A DNA stretch of 64,000 nt, taken from the NCBI GenBank assembly GCA_020160935.1, contig JAIUPL010000006.1:1-64000 (forward strand). Reading direction: 5' to 3'. Shown one piece after another: positions 1-7,970 of the stretch. Numbering within the stretch: the first letter of the stretch is position 1; every line of letters begins with the position of its first letter. The notes below the pieces were generated by a model. The model did not search any database and was not told the origin of the DNA. It saw only the letters and a program-made list of their open reading frames with translations. Source of the DNA: Bacteroidota bacterium. GTDB taxonomy: Bacteria; Bacteroidota; Bacteroidia; Chitinophagales; Saprospiraceae. Made by a program: the position numbers and the translations under genes.

Positions 1-917
1 GCATCAACAATGCCCTGATGCGCCGCGAACAAATTCGTTCGGTGAACAACGAACCGTATCGCGACTGGCTGGCGCCCATCATCGCCGACGCAGAAGCGGG
101 TTTTGGCGGCAATTTGAATGCGTACGAACTCATGAAGGATATGATCGAGGCCGGCGCGGCAGGTGTGCATTTTGAAGACCAACTTTCCTCCGCCAAAAAA
201 TGCGGCCACCTGGGCGGGAAAGTATTGGTACCTACCCGTGAGGCCATCGACAAACTGGTGGCGGCCCGACTGGCTGCCGACGTACTGGATGTGCCTACCG
301 TGCTCATCGCGCGCACGGATGCGGAAGCGGCTACACTGATTACTTCGGATATCGACGAACGCGATCGAGCATTCCTGACCGGTGAACGCACCATAGAAGG
401 TTTTTATGGCGTGCGCAACGGACTGGAAGCCTGTATTGCCCGGGGTATTTCCTATGCGCCGTATGCCGATCTGTTGTGGATGGAAACGTCTCACCCCGAT
501 CTGGGTATGGCGCGCGAATTTGCACAAGGCATCCTGAAAGAATTTCCCGGAAAAATGCTGGCATACAACTGCTCGCCGTCGTTCAACTGGGCCGCACAAA
601 TGGGTGTAAGTGAAATGGAGTCATTCCGCGAGGACCTGGCTGATATGGGTTACAAATTCCAGTTTATCACCCTGGCAGGTTTCCATGCGCTGAATACCTC
701 CATGTTCGAATTGTCGGCAGCGTATGCCGAGCGCGGCATGGCTGGTTTTTCCGAACTGCAACAACGGGAGTTCGCCCTGCAATCGAAAGGCTTTACGGCG
801 GTGAAACACCAGAACTTTGTTGGAACGGGTTATTTCGACTTTGTGCAGAATACGGTACAACAAGGTATTTCCTCTACTGTGGCCATGTCGGGCAGCACGG
901 AAGTGGAGCAGTTCTGA
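1..917 (+). CDS. aceA: Isocitrate lyase (5'-truncated by window edge)
   Basis: Cleaves isocitrate to glyoxylate and succinate, the first step of the cytoplasmic glyoxylate shunt, which allows growth on acetate and fatty acids. The reading frame is already open at the left edge (in phase from base 3), so the N-terminal part lies outside the window; about 305 residues are seen. The catalytic loop KKCGHLGGK, carrying the essential Cys, is present, as are the Mg-binding neighbourhood ADAEAGFGG, the segment NCSPSFNW and the typical C-terminal ending GSTEVEQF, close to the GSTEESQF-type end of the enterobacterial enzyme. The stop is TGA at 915-917. Downstream comes the long fold-back repeat, not a partner gene. 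The usual partner malate synthase is not in view. Assignment is firm; the exact subfamily cannot be told without the N-terminus. Confidence 0.96.
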   Translation, partial: INNALMRREQIRSVNNEPYRDWLAPIIADAEAGFGGNLNAYELMKDMIEAGAAGVHFEDQLSSAKKCGHLGGKVLVPTREAIDKLVAARLAADVLDVPTVLIARTDAEAATLITSDIDERDRAFLTGERTIEGFYGVRNGLEACIARGISYAPYADLLWMETSHPDLGMAREFAQGILKEFPGKMLAYNCSPSFNWAAQMGVSEMESFREDLADMGYKFQFITLAGFHALNTSMFELSAAYAERGMAGFSELQQREFALQSKGFTAVKHQNFVGTGYFDFVQNTVQQGISSTVAMSGSTEVEQF

Positions 918-993
918 TTGGTAATTTGACAGGGTGCGGAAACTTGACACATCCCGAATTTTGGTAGCAGCCAGGGTTCGGGATTGTGTTTTT

Positions 994-1271
994 GTAGGGT
1001 ACTTTTCTGTAGAGTAGTTTCTCGTAGAGTAGTTTCCTGTAGAGTAGTTTCCCGTAGAGTAGTTTCCTGTAGAGTGATTTCCCGTAGAGTAGTTTCCCGC
1101 AGATTTACGCGCAGATTTACGCAGATCGTAGATTACACGTTACTTCAACGATCAAATAAAATACGTGTACTCTACGATCTGCGTAAATCTGCGGGAAAAT
1201 CTGCGTAAATCTGCGGGAAACTACTCTACGGGAAACCACTCTACGGGAAACCACTCTACAGGAAACCACTT
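994..1271. repeat. Long fold-back array of 15-bp tandem repeats
   Basis: This fills the gap of about 370 bases between aceA and the convergent YciI-like gene. From 994 to 1098 seven near-identical 15-bp units (type GTAGAGTAGTTTCCC) follow each other directly. They are followed by GCAGATTTACGC-type units to about 1140, a short loop (about 1141-1160), and then the reverse complement of the same units in reverse order up to about 1271. The whole could fold into a hairpin with arms above 100 nt containing few mismatches. It may act as a two-way transcription terminator for the convergent genes. A long ORF that can be read through it (Arg/Val/Ser repeats) is only translated repeat. There are no unique spacers, so it is not a CRISPR array. 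Confidence 0.9.
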
Positions 1272-1286
1272 AAACAGTACCACGCT

Positions 1287-1745
1287 CTAAAACCCGTATT
1301 TCCCCACTTTTTCCGACGATTCAAGGTACACCGGCAGCGCAGCCGACCCATACCATTTGAACAACTCCGGTTCGAGCAGTTTTTGCTGAATGGCCGGGTC
1401 GCCTTCCATCAGTTGCAGGGCTTCTTCGAACGTGGTGACGTTGAGGATAAAAATGCCGCGGTAGGATTGATCGTTTTTACCCATCGGGCCTGCAACGACT
1501 AATTTGTCAATATCGACCAAATGCTGGATGTTATTCATGTGCCCTGCGAAAAGACTGTCGCGAACAGCCTTGTCGTCGATGGTAACAGGGCCTGTTTTAA
1601 GAATAACAAACACATACATTTTCATCCCGTAGTCGTCGGCGCCCAGGTTTTTGGCCAGGGTGGAGTCGTATTTGGGGTTCAATTTTTGAGAAAAACCGGC
1701 AATAGACAGGCACAGGAATGCCGGAAGAAGGAGCAATGATTTCAT
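1287..1745 (-). CDS. Secreted YciI-like (YCII domain) protein
   Basis: A 152-residue protein. The first ~19 residues form a signal peptide (MKSLLLLPAF...GFSQ), followed by a YCII/DUF1330-like ferredoxin-type fold (about residues 42-140): strand MYVFVILKTGP, a HMNNIQHLVDIDKLVVAGPM segment matching the family's His/Asp pocket, then GIFILNVTTFEEALQLMEGDPA. YCII proteins are small dimeric alpha-beta enzymes or enzyme-like proteins; few have a known reaction. An exported copy is common in Bacteroidota but its substrate is unknown. It is transcribed alone, convergent with aceA. The family call is good; function is open. Confidence 0.8.
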   Translation of the reverse strand: MKSLLLLPAFLCLSIAGFSQKLNPKYDSTLAKNLGADDYGMKMYVFVILKTGPVTIDDKAVRDSLFAGHMNNIQHLVDIDKLVVAGPMGKNDQSYRGIFILNVTTFEEALQLMEGDPAIQQKLLEPELFKWYGSAALPVYLESSEKVGKYGF

Positions 1746-1862
1746 AGCATGGAAAATTTAGACAATGCGCCAAGATAATACGATTGATGCGATTGTTTGT
1801 AACAGCGGGCAGGTGACAATTTTATTACAGTGTGTTTTCGACGGATGTTTTTTATACGGCAC

Positions 1863-1870
1863 TATTTTTG
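1863..1870 (+). promoter_or_regulatory. Bacteroidota -7 box (TATTTTTG)
   Basis: TATTTTTG fits the TAnnTTTG -7 element of the Bacteroidota primary sigma factor and lies about 95 nt before the chosen ATG of the DUF3298 lipoprotein gene. A weak -33-like TTTTCG lies 23 nt upstream. Inferred by motif only. Confidence 0.4.
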
Positions 1871-1964
1871 CCAAATATTTCATTTCCAACAAGATACCTC
1901 CGAGATTTGCCTTTCAAATTTTATTAATCCCTCATCGCCGCCGCAAACGGTTATTAAATTTTTT

Positions 1965-3482
1965 ATGCGGAATACATCCTTGCTTTTTACCTGCCTGCTG
2001 CTTACAGGTCTTGTCATTTCATGCAAAAGAAATGCACAGGACGCCTCGACGCCCGTCGTGATTCGTGAACTCATCCTGGAACATCAAAACGGAGCGGACT
2101 GCGACAAGGCCGATACCCTGGCCCGAACGGATTGTGCCCACATCTCGCTGCACTGGCCTGAGGTACAACAGGGGAGCGATGCCCTGAAAATGAGTGTTGC
2201 AAAATGGGCCGGCGCGTACCTCTGCGGTATGCTGAACCCCTCGCCGGACGGAGCGCCAACCACCAACACAAATGTAGAAGAATCTGCCCGCGCCTTTTTT
2301 GCCGAGCACCAAAAAATGGAAAAATCGGCCATGACCGGCGGATGGACGACGGAAAGTAAGTTCAAGGTGCTGCTGAACGACGGCCAATACCTCACCCTCG
2401 AAATTACAGGATTCACCTACCAGGGCGGCGCGCATGGCAGCCCTTCAGCGGCAGTTGCAACGTTTGATACCAAAACGGGTAAACAACTGACCTGGGATGA
2501 TCTGGTTGCCGACAAGGCTTCTTTCCAAAGCATGGCCGAAGAAGAGTTCCGCTACGCCCGATCCGATATTTTTCAGCCCACCGACGGCAATGAACCCTTT
2601 GAATTTGATTCGATAACGCCCTTTGCACTGGCGCAAAACTATGGCCTGGTGCAGGAAGGCATGTACATGCACTACATCCCGTACGAAGTGGGCCCGTATG
2701 CTATCGGCAATACACAAATGGTGGTGCCTTATGCAGCATGGAAATCGCTGGCAAAAGTGCCACTGCCCGCCATGGCAAACCTGAACCCCGTGAGCCGCCC
2801 GCGCCCGGCACAACCGGCTGTTGTCCCTTCCAAAACACCGGCAACGGCCACCCAACCAAAAACAACAACAAAGGCGCCCAAACAGGTGCAAAAAACAGCA
2901 GTGGCACCCAAAAAGCCTGCTCCTGCCAAACCTGCCGGCCCCACCGTCACCCTGAAACAGAACGGCGATATGCTGGTGGGCAGCAAAAAAGTAGCCGACC
3001 TCGACGCCATGCGCAAGGAATTGCAATCGCTCCTGCTGGCCTATCCGGTTATTCCGGCGACGGTGCCGCTGAACACCGTTGGACAAACGGGCATGGGTAT
3101 GCGCGCCGAAATCCGCGATATTATCCAAGAGTCCATTGCAGGCGCCAAATGGGTGCGCAAAAAAGCGGCTCTGGCCGCGCTGAATACAGCCGTAGGCAAA
3201 AAATTAGGCATGTCTACTACCCTGGAACCCGTTGTGTACAAAACCAGTGGCCAGTTTGCCTACATCAGCGCCCGACCCAAAATGGCCAACGGCGCCCCCG
3301 TCGATTACAGCCGCACCGACTTTGCCCGCGACCAATCGGCTAAATGGTTTTCCGATAACGCCATCGGACTGCTGCGGTATGAAAAAGGCGCCTGGAAGGT
3401 GTTGACGTACAGCATCGGGGTGAAACAGGCGCCGGTGAGTACGTGGGTGAAGAAGTATGGGGCGCCGAAGAGCGTGTTTTGA
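1965..3482 (+). CDS. DUF3298/DUF4163-type lipoprotein with Pro/Lys linker and extra C-terminal domain
   Basis: A 505-residue protein. I start at the ATG at 1965 rather than at an earlier in-frame codon, because the sequence then opens with a lipoprotein signal (LLLTGLVISC; lipid-modified Cys about residue 20). Residues ~30-280 match the DUF4163 plus DUF3298 architecture also found in the anti-sigma factor RsiV and in PdaC deacetylase: GAHGSPSAAVATFDTKTGK is the family's GGAHG signature, followed by the 'EFxFDSITPFAL' and 'Y..YEVGPYAIG' segments. A low-complexity Pro/Ala/Lys/Thr linker (~290-350) leads to a C-terminal domain (~355-505) I do not recognise. It probably works at the outer membrane, periplasmic side. 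It stands alone, just before the AT-rich SPARTA island. Confidence 0.8.
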   Translation: MRNTSLLFTCLLLTGLVISCKRNAQDASTPVVIRELILEHQNGADCDKADTLARTDCAHISLHWPEVQQGSDALKMSVAKWAGAYLCGMLNPSPDGAPTTNTNVEESARAFFAEHQKMEKSAMTGGWTTESKFKVLLNDGQYLTLEITGFTYQGGAHGSPSAAVATFDTKTGKQLTWDDLVADKASFQSMAEEEFRYARSDIFQPTDGNEPFEFDSITPFALAQNYGLVQEGMYMHYIPYEVGPYAIGNTQMVVPYAAWKSLAKVPLPAMANLNPVSRPRPAQPAVVPSKTPATATQPKTTTKAPKQVQKTAVAPKKPAPAKPAGPTVTLKQNGDMLVGSKKVADLDAMRKELQSLLLAYPVIPATVPLNTVGQTGMGMRAEIRDIIQESIAGAKWVRKKAALAALNTAVGKKLGMSTTLEPVVYKTSGQFAYISARPKMANGAPVDYSRTDFARDQSAKWFSDNAIGLLRYEKGAWKVLTYSIGVKQAPVSTWVKKYGAPKSVF

Positions 3483-3545
3483 GCGTTGTACGTTCCTGTT
3501 CTTTATTTTCTTTTAACCTCACACATTCATGTCTTTCTGTAAGTA

Positions 3546-5069
3546 TTATATGTAATATTTAAATGCAAGTGGCGGTGTTTTTAAGTCCGTACTGGCTGTT
3601 AATATTTCTCCAATCTTGTTGGCAAAACGAAGTGTTACCGGAACTCCGTCTGCATAGATACAAGCATTGTAATTTAATTTGGTCAACGCTAAAATATCTT
3701 TTAATACTTGTTCAATGTCGCCTTCTCCTTTATTGATTTCTATGAATATTGGATTTGGTACTTCCATTGATAAAGTTGATTCTGTCTTAGGAACATAACC
3801 AGTCGTCCATAAGAAAGCACTCTTCTCATTTACAACAAAAGCATTACCTCTCATTATTGGATAATTTCCTTCGGATTTAAACAACTTTAGCGGTTTGGTC
3901 TTTGTGATAGTTACACCCACCAAATTTGTTCCCTCTGGAGTTACTTCTTGAAACGCTTTCCATTCACGACCGTTAAATCGTGTCTTGGCATGAATGAAAA
4001 TCTCTTTGGGATATTCTCCGTTTTGTTCAGAGTACGAATGGATTGCCTGAGATAATAATGTCTTAGCCTCTTTTGGATTCAAATGAAATTCTCCTTTCTC
4101 AGGATTATACCATGGGCCAACCTCTCCTTTAAATACGGTTCCATCACCATTGTCCAAAAACATTTGAGCAGCGCAACAAGCATTTTTAGGATTTTTACTT
4201 TTTTCAATTTGCTTGTAAACCAACCCTAAATAACATACTCCTTTCCTTACATCCGATAACTTCCAAGGTTTACCGCCTGCCTTGTAAAAGGCAGCAGTAG
4301 AAACAGTCCAAGCCAAGTGACCTTCAATTTTTGAAAAGTCTCTTTTTGGTGCGCCATACTTGTTTTTAAAATCTCTCCATGCTAGAGTGCTTTCACGAAA
4401 AATTTGAGTTGGTAGTGTATATTCAAGCAGTCTTGCTTTTAATTGGTCATGAAATTGAGCATCAAAATTATATGTTTTAGATTCGATAACCTTCTCTTTA
4501 ATTTCCTGCTCTTTGTTCTCAAATATATCAAGTTGAAAAGAAATCTTCTTTGCAGTTGACTTTGTTAAAAGAGACTTTTTTTGAACCAAGTCTTTCGGTA
4601 AAACTGAATTAGGTCGACAGTATTGATAGATTTCATCTGGAACTACCACAAACCAAACATCTACGTTGTCGTCTTCGTTTTTATTGGCTGCAATTATCTT
4701 GTTTATGAATAACGTAACCAAGTCATAGGTTCGTTTATGTGTACTGTCAGTATATAAAAGTTTTCCGATTTCTTCATTGGTTACTTCTTTGAAGACCACA
4801 TCGTCTGCATCCCACTTGCAACCAAATACAGATTCAAAACCAGGAAACATTGGACGGGTAATATTATTGGCATTGTATATGGGTTTTTGAATATGTTTAA
4901 TGTAGTTTTTGAAAATATTTAACCCGCTCTGAGTTGCTACCACACCGCTTTTAATGCCATATATTTTATTAAGCGGACCAAACAGAGCAAGCCCATCTCT
5001 TGCATCTGCACATTTCTGTTCGTTTGCAAAGAGAATATTGGGTTCGGGTATGTAAATCACTTCTTTCAT
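3546..5069 (-). CDS. Short prokaryotic Argonaute (MID-PIWI), SPARTA subunit
   Basis: A 507-residue short Argonaute consisting only of MID and PIWI domains, with no PAZ. It resembles from memory, almost block for block, the Argonaute of the characterised SPARTA system of Maribacter polysiphoniae: segments such as KCADARDGLALFGPLN, RPMFPGFE, FFVVPDE-type strand VWFVVVPDEIY, FRESTLAWRDFKNKYG, AWTVSTAAFYKAGGKPWKL, and the C-terminal end FKYYI, whose terminal carboxylate lies near the guide 5'-phosphate pocket. In this family PIWI is catalytically dead: it uses an RNA guide to recognise invading (plasmid) DNA and then activates its partner TIR NADase. Its ATG overlaps the stop of the TIR-APAZ gene (ATGA at 5066-5069), so the two proteins are translationally coupled into one heterodimer. 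AT-rich compared with neighbours, fitting horizontal transfer. Confidence 0.96.
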   Translation of the reverse strand: MKEVIYIPEPNILFANEQKCADARDGLALFGPLNKIYGIKSGVVATQSGLNIFKNYIKHIQKPIYNANNITRPMFPGFESVFGCKWDADDVVFKEVTNEEIGKLLYTDSTHKRTYDLVTLFINKIIAANKNEDDNVDVWFVVVPDEIYQYCRPNSVLPKDLVQKKSLLTKSTAKKISFQLDIFENKEQEIKEKVIESKTYNFDAQFHDQLKARLLEYTLPTQIFRESTLAWRDFKNKYGAPKRDFSKIEGHLAWTVSTAAFYKAGGKPWKLSDVRKGVCYLGLVYKQIEKSKNPKNACCAAQMFLDNGDGTVFKGEVGPWYNPEKGEFHLNPKEAKTLLSQAIHSYSEQNGEYPKEIFIHAKTRFNGREWKAFQEVTPEGTNLVGVTITKTKPLKLFKSEGNYPIMRGNAFVVNEKSAFLWTTGYVPKTESTLSMEVPNPIFIEINKGEGDIEQVLKDILALTKLNYNACIYADGVPVTLRFANKIGEILTASTDLKTPPLAFKYYI

Positions 5070-6418
5070 TGTGAATCAGTTTCTTCAATCATTTCTTCAT
5101 CCATATCATCTAACAGATTGCTCTCTAAAATCTCGGCTTCATCTTCAAGTGTATTTTTCTCTGGAACGTTATAACTTACTTTCCCGATAAACTTGATTGG
5201 CTCGTTTGAAATTTGAATTTTTTCTTCACTACCAACTTCCAAATAGAAACTAGTTTCATCATCAGACAGATACTTCACAAAAGCCAACATCTTATTTCGC
5301 CAATCGTCATTCCACCAGTTTTTACCTTGCCTTCTGCGTGCGGCATGTTGAATGCTTTTGCTCTCAATAGGCGTAATTCCATCTTGTGTAAAATAAATAT
5401 GCGAAGAAACCATCAATACAGGAAAAGGGTAAAGCTTACTTGCAGCAGAAATAGCGAAATGCCAGTTTTTTCCCTTTTGCTTACCAACTAATTGAACCTT
5501 GCAGAATTTGTCCTTTTCAAGTTTCCCCTTTTCGAACCAGTAACCTACTTTGTTTGACATGGGATATTCCCTTACTCCTTTGACTTTCATTCTTAGTTCA
5601 AAAGCCTTATTAACCAACTGAACAATTAATCTTTGGCATTCGTAGTTTGCGATGAAATTAGTGTCGTAATTTCCTGAAAGAATCTCCTCAGTTGATATTC
5701 TAATGGTGTTGTTCCTGTTGTATGTTTCTGTTTGGGGCAGATGATACAAGAAATCGTACTCCCAAGCAAACGTGCAAAGATGATTTTTAAATCGAACTGC
5801 AGGAAATGTAAGTTCACGAACATCAAATCCCCTTGGGATCAGTTTATCAAAAGCATGAAACCTAAGTTCTTTTGGAAAAGACTGAATAGAGAACCAATTG
5901 GAATCATAAATTTCATCTCTTTCGATGATGCCTTTGTTATGCAAAAATATCTGCTGATATAAAGCATTGCTTATGGCCGGATTTGGGCTACAATTATTAA
6001 CCTTCTGTGTGGCCAATGCCTCCAATAAATCCTTCAAACCTGTTGCCCATGATTTTCTGAAGTCAATAGCATTTAATCGAATTATTTCGGGTGGTAAATC
6101 ATCGTAAGAAAGGTTTTCGTCAATAATTAAGGGAATGATGAAATTATCATCTTTCAATTGCTTTTTCACCTTCTCTGCAATAGCAACTTCCTTTAAAACA
6201 CCTTCCTTCTTTATAGCAATTTTAGAGGTAGCAAGTAAAAACTTAATGGCACCTTCTCTTATTTCTTTATCAATAATTTTCCAAAAATCAGCTCCTTTAT
6301 CGAGAAACAAAACATCACACCATACTTCATAGCCCAAAGCAATAAGTTTTAAGGATAACCAGTTGGTGAAGTCGTTGTCATCAGGTGCTGCATGGCTTAT
6401 AAAGATTTTGTTTCTCAT
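5066..6418 (-). CDS. TIR-APAZ effector, SPARTA subunit
   Basis: A 450-residue partner of the short Argonaute. Residues 1-~140 form a TIR domain (KIFISHAAPDDNDFTNWLS; GYEVWCDVLFLDKG; the Glu at position 77 in KEGVLKEVAIAEK falls at the same position as the catalytic E77 reported for the Maribacter enzyme). Residues ~150-420 form the APAZ domain, which replaces the missing N/PAZ lobe of Argonaute (LRFHAFDKLIPRGFDVREL, CTFAWEYDFLYHLPQTETYN, ECQRLIVQLVNKAFELRMK, HAARRRQGKNWWNDDWR). A strongly acidic tail (~425-450: DDMDEEMIEETDSQ) matches the guide-mimicking tail described for SPARTA. On guide-target binding the complexes oligomerise and the TIR domains degrade NAD(P)+, killing or stalling plasmid-bearing cells. 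First gene of the operon; hairpin element A lies directly upstream. Confidence 0.96.
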   Translation of the reverse strand: MRNKIFISHAAPDDNDFTNWLSLKLIALGYEVWCDVLFLDKGADFWKIIDKEIREGAIKFLLATSKIAIKKEGVLKEVAIAEKVKKQLKDDNFIIPLIIDENLSYDDLPPEIIRLNAIDFRKSWATGLKDLLEALATQKVNNCSPNPAISNALYQQIFLHNKGIIERDEIYDSNWFSIQSFPKELRFHAFDKLIPRGFDVRELTFPAVRFKNHLCTFAWEYDFLYHLPQTETYNRNNTIRISTEEILSGNYDTNFIANYECQRLIVQLVNKAFELRMKVKGVREYPMSNKVGYWFEKGKLEKDKFCKVQLVGKQKGKNWHFAISAASKLYPFPVLMVSSHIYFTQDGITPIESKSIQHAARRRQGKNWWNDDWRNKMLAFVKYLSDDETSFYLEVGSEEKIQISNEPIKFIGKVSYNVPEKNTLEDEAEILESNLLDDMDEEMIEETDSQ

Positions 6419-6464
6419 CTATCGTAAAGTGCTCTGTTTATGGGCGATTTTTTTATTTGCACTT

Positions 6465-6518
6465 GAACACTGCTTATGCGGCCGCGCTTAGTCGGCCCAA
6501 AAAAGCAATGCAGAGTTC
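6465..6518. repeat. Hairpin element A (attC-like)
   Basis: A 54-bp imperfect palindrome bounded by GAAC and GTTC, with inner pairs TGCTT/AAGCA and GGCCG/CGGCC around the centre CGCTTAGT. It closely resembles element B at 8393-8452 in outline and in its centre (CCGCGCTTAG then CGGC). The nested geometry with spacers and GTT at the outer end recalls integron attC sites, but the core is GTTC rather than GTTRRRY. It sits between the SPARTA start and the PIN gene. Confidence 0.6.
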
Positions 6519-6528
6519 GCTGTGTTTA

Positions 6529-6972
6529 TTATTCAAGTAAGTCGCGTAACTTGTACAGTTCGTCGGTTGTGATAAAATTAGTATAACCTTTTCTCGCAAG
6601 GCCTTTCATTAGCGCCCTGTCACCTGTCCACAATTTTATGCTCAGAAATTCTGCAAGTGTCACAAAAGCAATATCATCCATATCGATATCCCGAACGAGA
6701 TTGGCGGCTTTCACCCAATACTCGAATGGTACGAGTGCTTCATTGGTGAAAGTCAAGCAATTAGTGATCTGATATATAGATTGATCTAACTGTTCTTCAT
6801 TCATTTTGGAGAGTTCAAGCAGTATTGATCGATGCTTTTTGAGTTCCGAGCGCAATGTATCGCAGGCATGAAATTCAAGGACTCCATGTGAGTTCATAAT
6901 CAGGTCGCCAATCCTGCTTTCGGTATTCAGGACTGCGCTGAAGGCAATATTGGTATCGACGACGAATTTCAC
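6529..6972 (-). CDS. PIN-domain toxin (putative ribonuclease)
   Basis: A 147-residue PIN-fold protein, the usual toxin of VapBC-like toxin-antitoxin pairs, which cleaves RNA using Mg2+. The acidic residues expected are visible: D6 in KFVVDTNIAFSAV, the glutamate of RSELKKH, and the C-terminal acidic cluster in DIDMDDIAFVTLAEFLSIKLWTGDRAL. The start overlaps the stop of the upstream antitoxin gene by ATGA (6969-6972). It is a PIN protein of the type found widely in Bacteroidota genomes, longer than classical VapC. The RNA target cannot be read from the sequence. Confidence 0.85.
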   Translation of the reverse strand: MKFVVDTNIAFSAVLNTESRIGDLIMNSHGVLEFHACDTLRSELKKHRSILLELSKMNEEQLDQSIYQITNCLTFTNEALVPFEYWVKAANLVRDIDMDDIAFVTLAEFLSIKLWTGDRALMKGLARKGYTNFITTDELYKLRDLLE

Positions 6973-7175
6973 TCCGGTAAAAAGCGTTGTTTATTTTCTT
7001 CCCACCATTGTTTATTGGCATCACGGGCCAATTTATCCACGTCTTCCTGCTTGGCCTTGCTGTCTTTGGTGGCCTCTTTGTAAAGCAAGTAATTGATCAA
7101 ACGTTGCACACCTTCCAGGTCAACTGATGCTGGGAGGGTGATAATTATTTGGTTATCAAGCCGCTGCACTGTCAT
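6969..7175 (-). CDS. Antitoxin partner of the PIN protein
   Basis: A 68-residue protein. I use the internal ATG at 7175: upstream codons would translate the promoter/operator repeats, and the sequence MTVQRLDNQIIITLPASVD then begins a compact N-terminal beta strand-rich DNA-binding-like segment, followed by a helix (EGVQRLINYLLYKEAT) and a charged helical tail (DKLARDANKQWWEENKQRF) suitable for wrapping the toxin. No named antitoxin family is recognised with certainty. It is the first gene of the pair, overlaps the toxin by 4 nt, and probably represses its own promoter. Confidence 0.7.
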   Translation of the reverse strand: MTVQRLDNQIIITLPASVDLEGVQRLINYLLYKEATKDSKAKQEDVDKLARDANKQWWEENKQRFLPE

Positions 7176-7192
7176 TTTAAAACATTTTGATG

Positions 7193-7229
7193 CAAATATA
7201 AGCAATTCCCCAAGCAATTCCAAGCAAAT
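7193..7229 (-). promoter_or_regulatory. Autoregulated-looking promoter of the PIN TA pair
   Basis: On the minus strand TATATTTG (7200-7193) is a perfect TAnnTTTG -7 box 18 nt before the antitoxin ATG, with a TTGG -33-like element about 20 nt further up. The spacer is made of direct repeats: AAGCAATTCC at 7200-7209 and 7212-7221 and a third partial copy at 7222-7229 (plus-strand reading). Such repeats over the promoter are typical antitoxin operators. Confidence 0.55.
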
Positions 7230-7283
7230 AGTAGCGATCGCAATCTTAAGAATTTTACGCTTTCCTGAATTCTGGTCTCAGCG

Positions 7284-7529
7284 AGCGTTTGCTTCCCTAT
7301 GTGGTATGCTTACTCGCGCAAAGGCGGCTGGCGACTGTCATACAGCCCTGTGATGGGGATGACCGTCACGGAAGAACGACTGAAACAACGCGGCTTTCAC
7401 TCCTTCAAAGACTACTACCACCACGTTCGACCAAAGACGAATGCTCCATGAACCGCCGTGTACGAAGACCGTACGCACGGTGGTGTGAGAGGGCTGAGGT
7501 GGGCTTTATGGCACCTCTCCCTACTCGAT
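7284..7529 (+). mobile_element. Group II intron 3' remnant (domains V and VI)
   Basis: After the maturase remnant comes a domain V-like hairpin (about 7452-7484: ACCGCCGTG pairing with CACGGTGGT, inner TACG/CGTA and a two-base bulge), then a domain VI-like hairpin (GAGGTG with CACCTC, about 7495-7517) and the terminal CCTACTCGAT, the classical 3' end of a bacterial group II intron. The 5' half of the element is absent. The element ends only about 10 bp beyond the stop codon of the minus-strand JAMM gene, so it inserted at, or deleted up to, the end of that operon. This covers the gap between the TA promoter and the JAMM gene. Confidence 0.8.
7287..7451 (+). pseudogene. C-terminal remnant of a group II intron reverse transcriptase/maturase
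   Basis: An open frame ending in TGA at 7449-7451 encodes WYAYSRKGGWRLSYSPVMGM followed by TVTEERLKQRGFHSFKDYY. This is the usual C-terminal end of group II intron-encoded proteins (the 'RKGxWR.S.SP..' and 'LxxxGF.SL..Y' segments). Everything N-terminal to it (RT and maturase domains) is missing, so it is a 5'-truncated remnant, likely inert. It sits immediately before the intron's domain V. Confidence 0.75.
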
Positions 7530-7538
7530 TCGACGATT

Positions 7539-7970
7539 TTATTCAATTCTATATTCTATCTTTATTGGAACTGCCCCCATATTGTAAATGCTTAATCTAT
7601 TAAGCCTAACTGAATAGATAGCCCAGACTTTTAAATTAGATTTCGATGCACATAAAATATCTTTTGTGGATGGAATGTCTCGTCCTTTTGGATGCGAATG
7701 ATAACATCCACACAAACTATAGCCTAAAGACTTACACCGTTTTTGAATTAATAAAATATCTTGGTCAGAAATTAAGAACCTATTGTTTTTTTTCGATTTA
7801 TTCAAAACTGGAAAGACAACAAGGTTAATGTTCCCGTCAGATAGCCTTTGCGCCCCAATTAGACCGCATGCCTCTTTGGGAAGGTGTTTAATAGCCTCAT
7901 TGGCTATTATTTTTATTGTATCTTTTTGAAGAAATACGCCTTCGATATTCTCCAACATCATTCTCCCCAA
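7539..7970 (-). CDS. JAMM/MPN+ metalloprotease (JAB domain)
   Basis: A 143-residue single-domain JAB1/Mov34/MPN protein with a complete zinc site: E33 in PKEACGLIG, then HSHPKGRDIPSTKD giving H91, H93, S101 and D104 (the HxHx7Sx2D motif). Such bacterial enzymes remove or mature ubiquitin-like or sulfur-carrier proteins, and act in ubiquitin-like conjugation systems (Bil, type II CBASS). Here no E1, E2 or beta-grasp gene is adjacent. The gene starts inside the end of the 125-residue upstream gene (ATG at 7970 overlaps by 13 nt; a second ATG lies at 7958-7961), so the two are co-translated. The downstream side is cut short by the group II intron remnant, so further partners may have been lost. 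Confidence 0.88.
   Translation of the reverse strand: MGRMMLENIEGVFLQKDTIKIIANEAIKHLPKEACGLIGAQRLSDGNINLVVFPVLNKSKKNNRFLISDQDILLIQKRCKSLGYSLCGCYHSHPKGRDIPSTKDILCASKSNLKVWAIYSVRLNRLSIYNMGAVPIKIEYRIE

Noticed and set aside
984-1208. ORF of about 74 codons rich in Arg/Val/Ser
   Set aside because: It is only translation of the 15-bp repeat array; no promoter, no start context, and the other strand reads the mirror repeat.
994-1271. Possible CRISPR array
   Set aside because: Units are contiguous without unique spacers, and the array folds back on itself; no cas genes are near.
3546-5069. Catalytically active long Argonaute nuclease
   Set aside because: The protein lacks N and PAZ domains and matches the short, PIWI-inactive clade paired with TIR-APAZ.
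7289-7603. ORF of 104 codons across the intron end
   Set aside because: Overlaps the intron's domain V/VI and runs through the JAMM gene in antisense; the supported frame is the maturase remnant in another phase.
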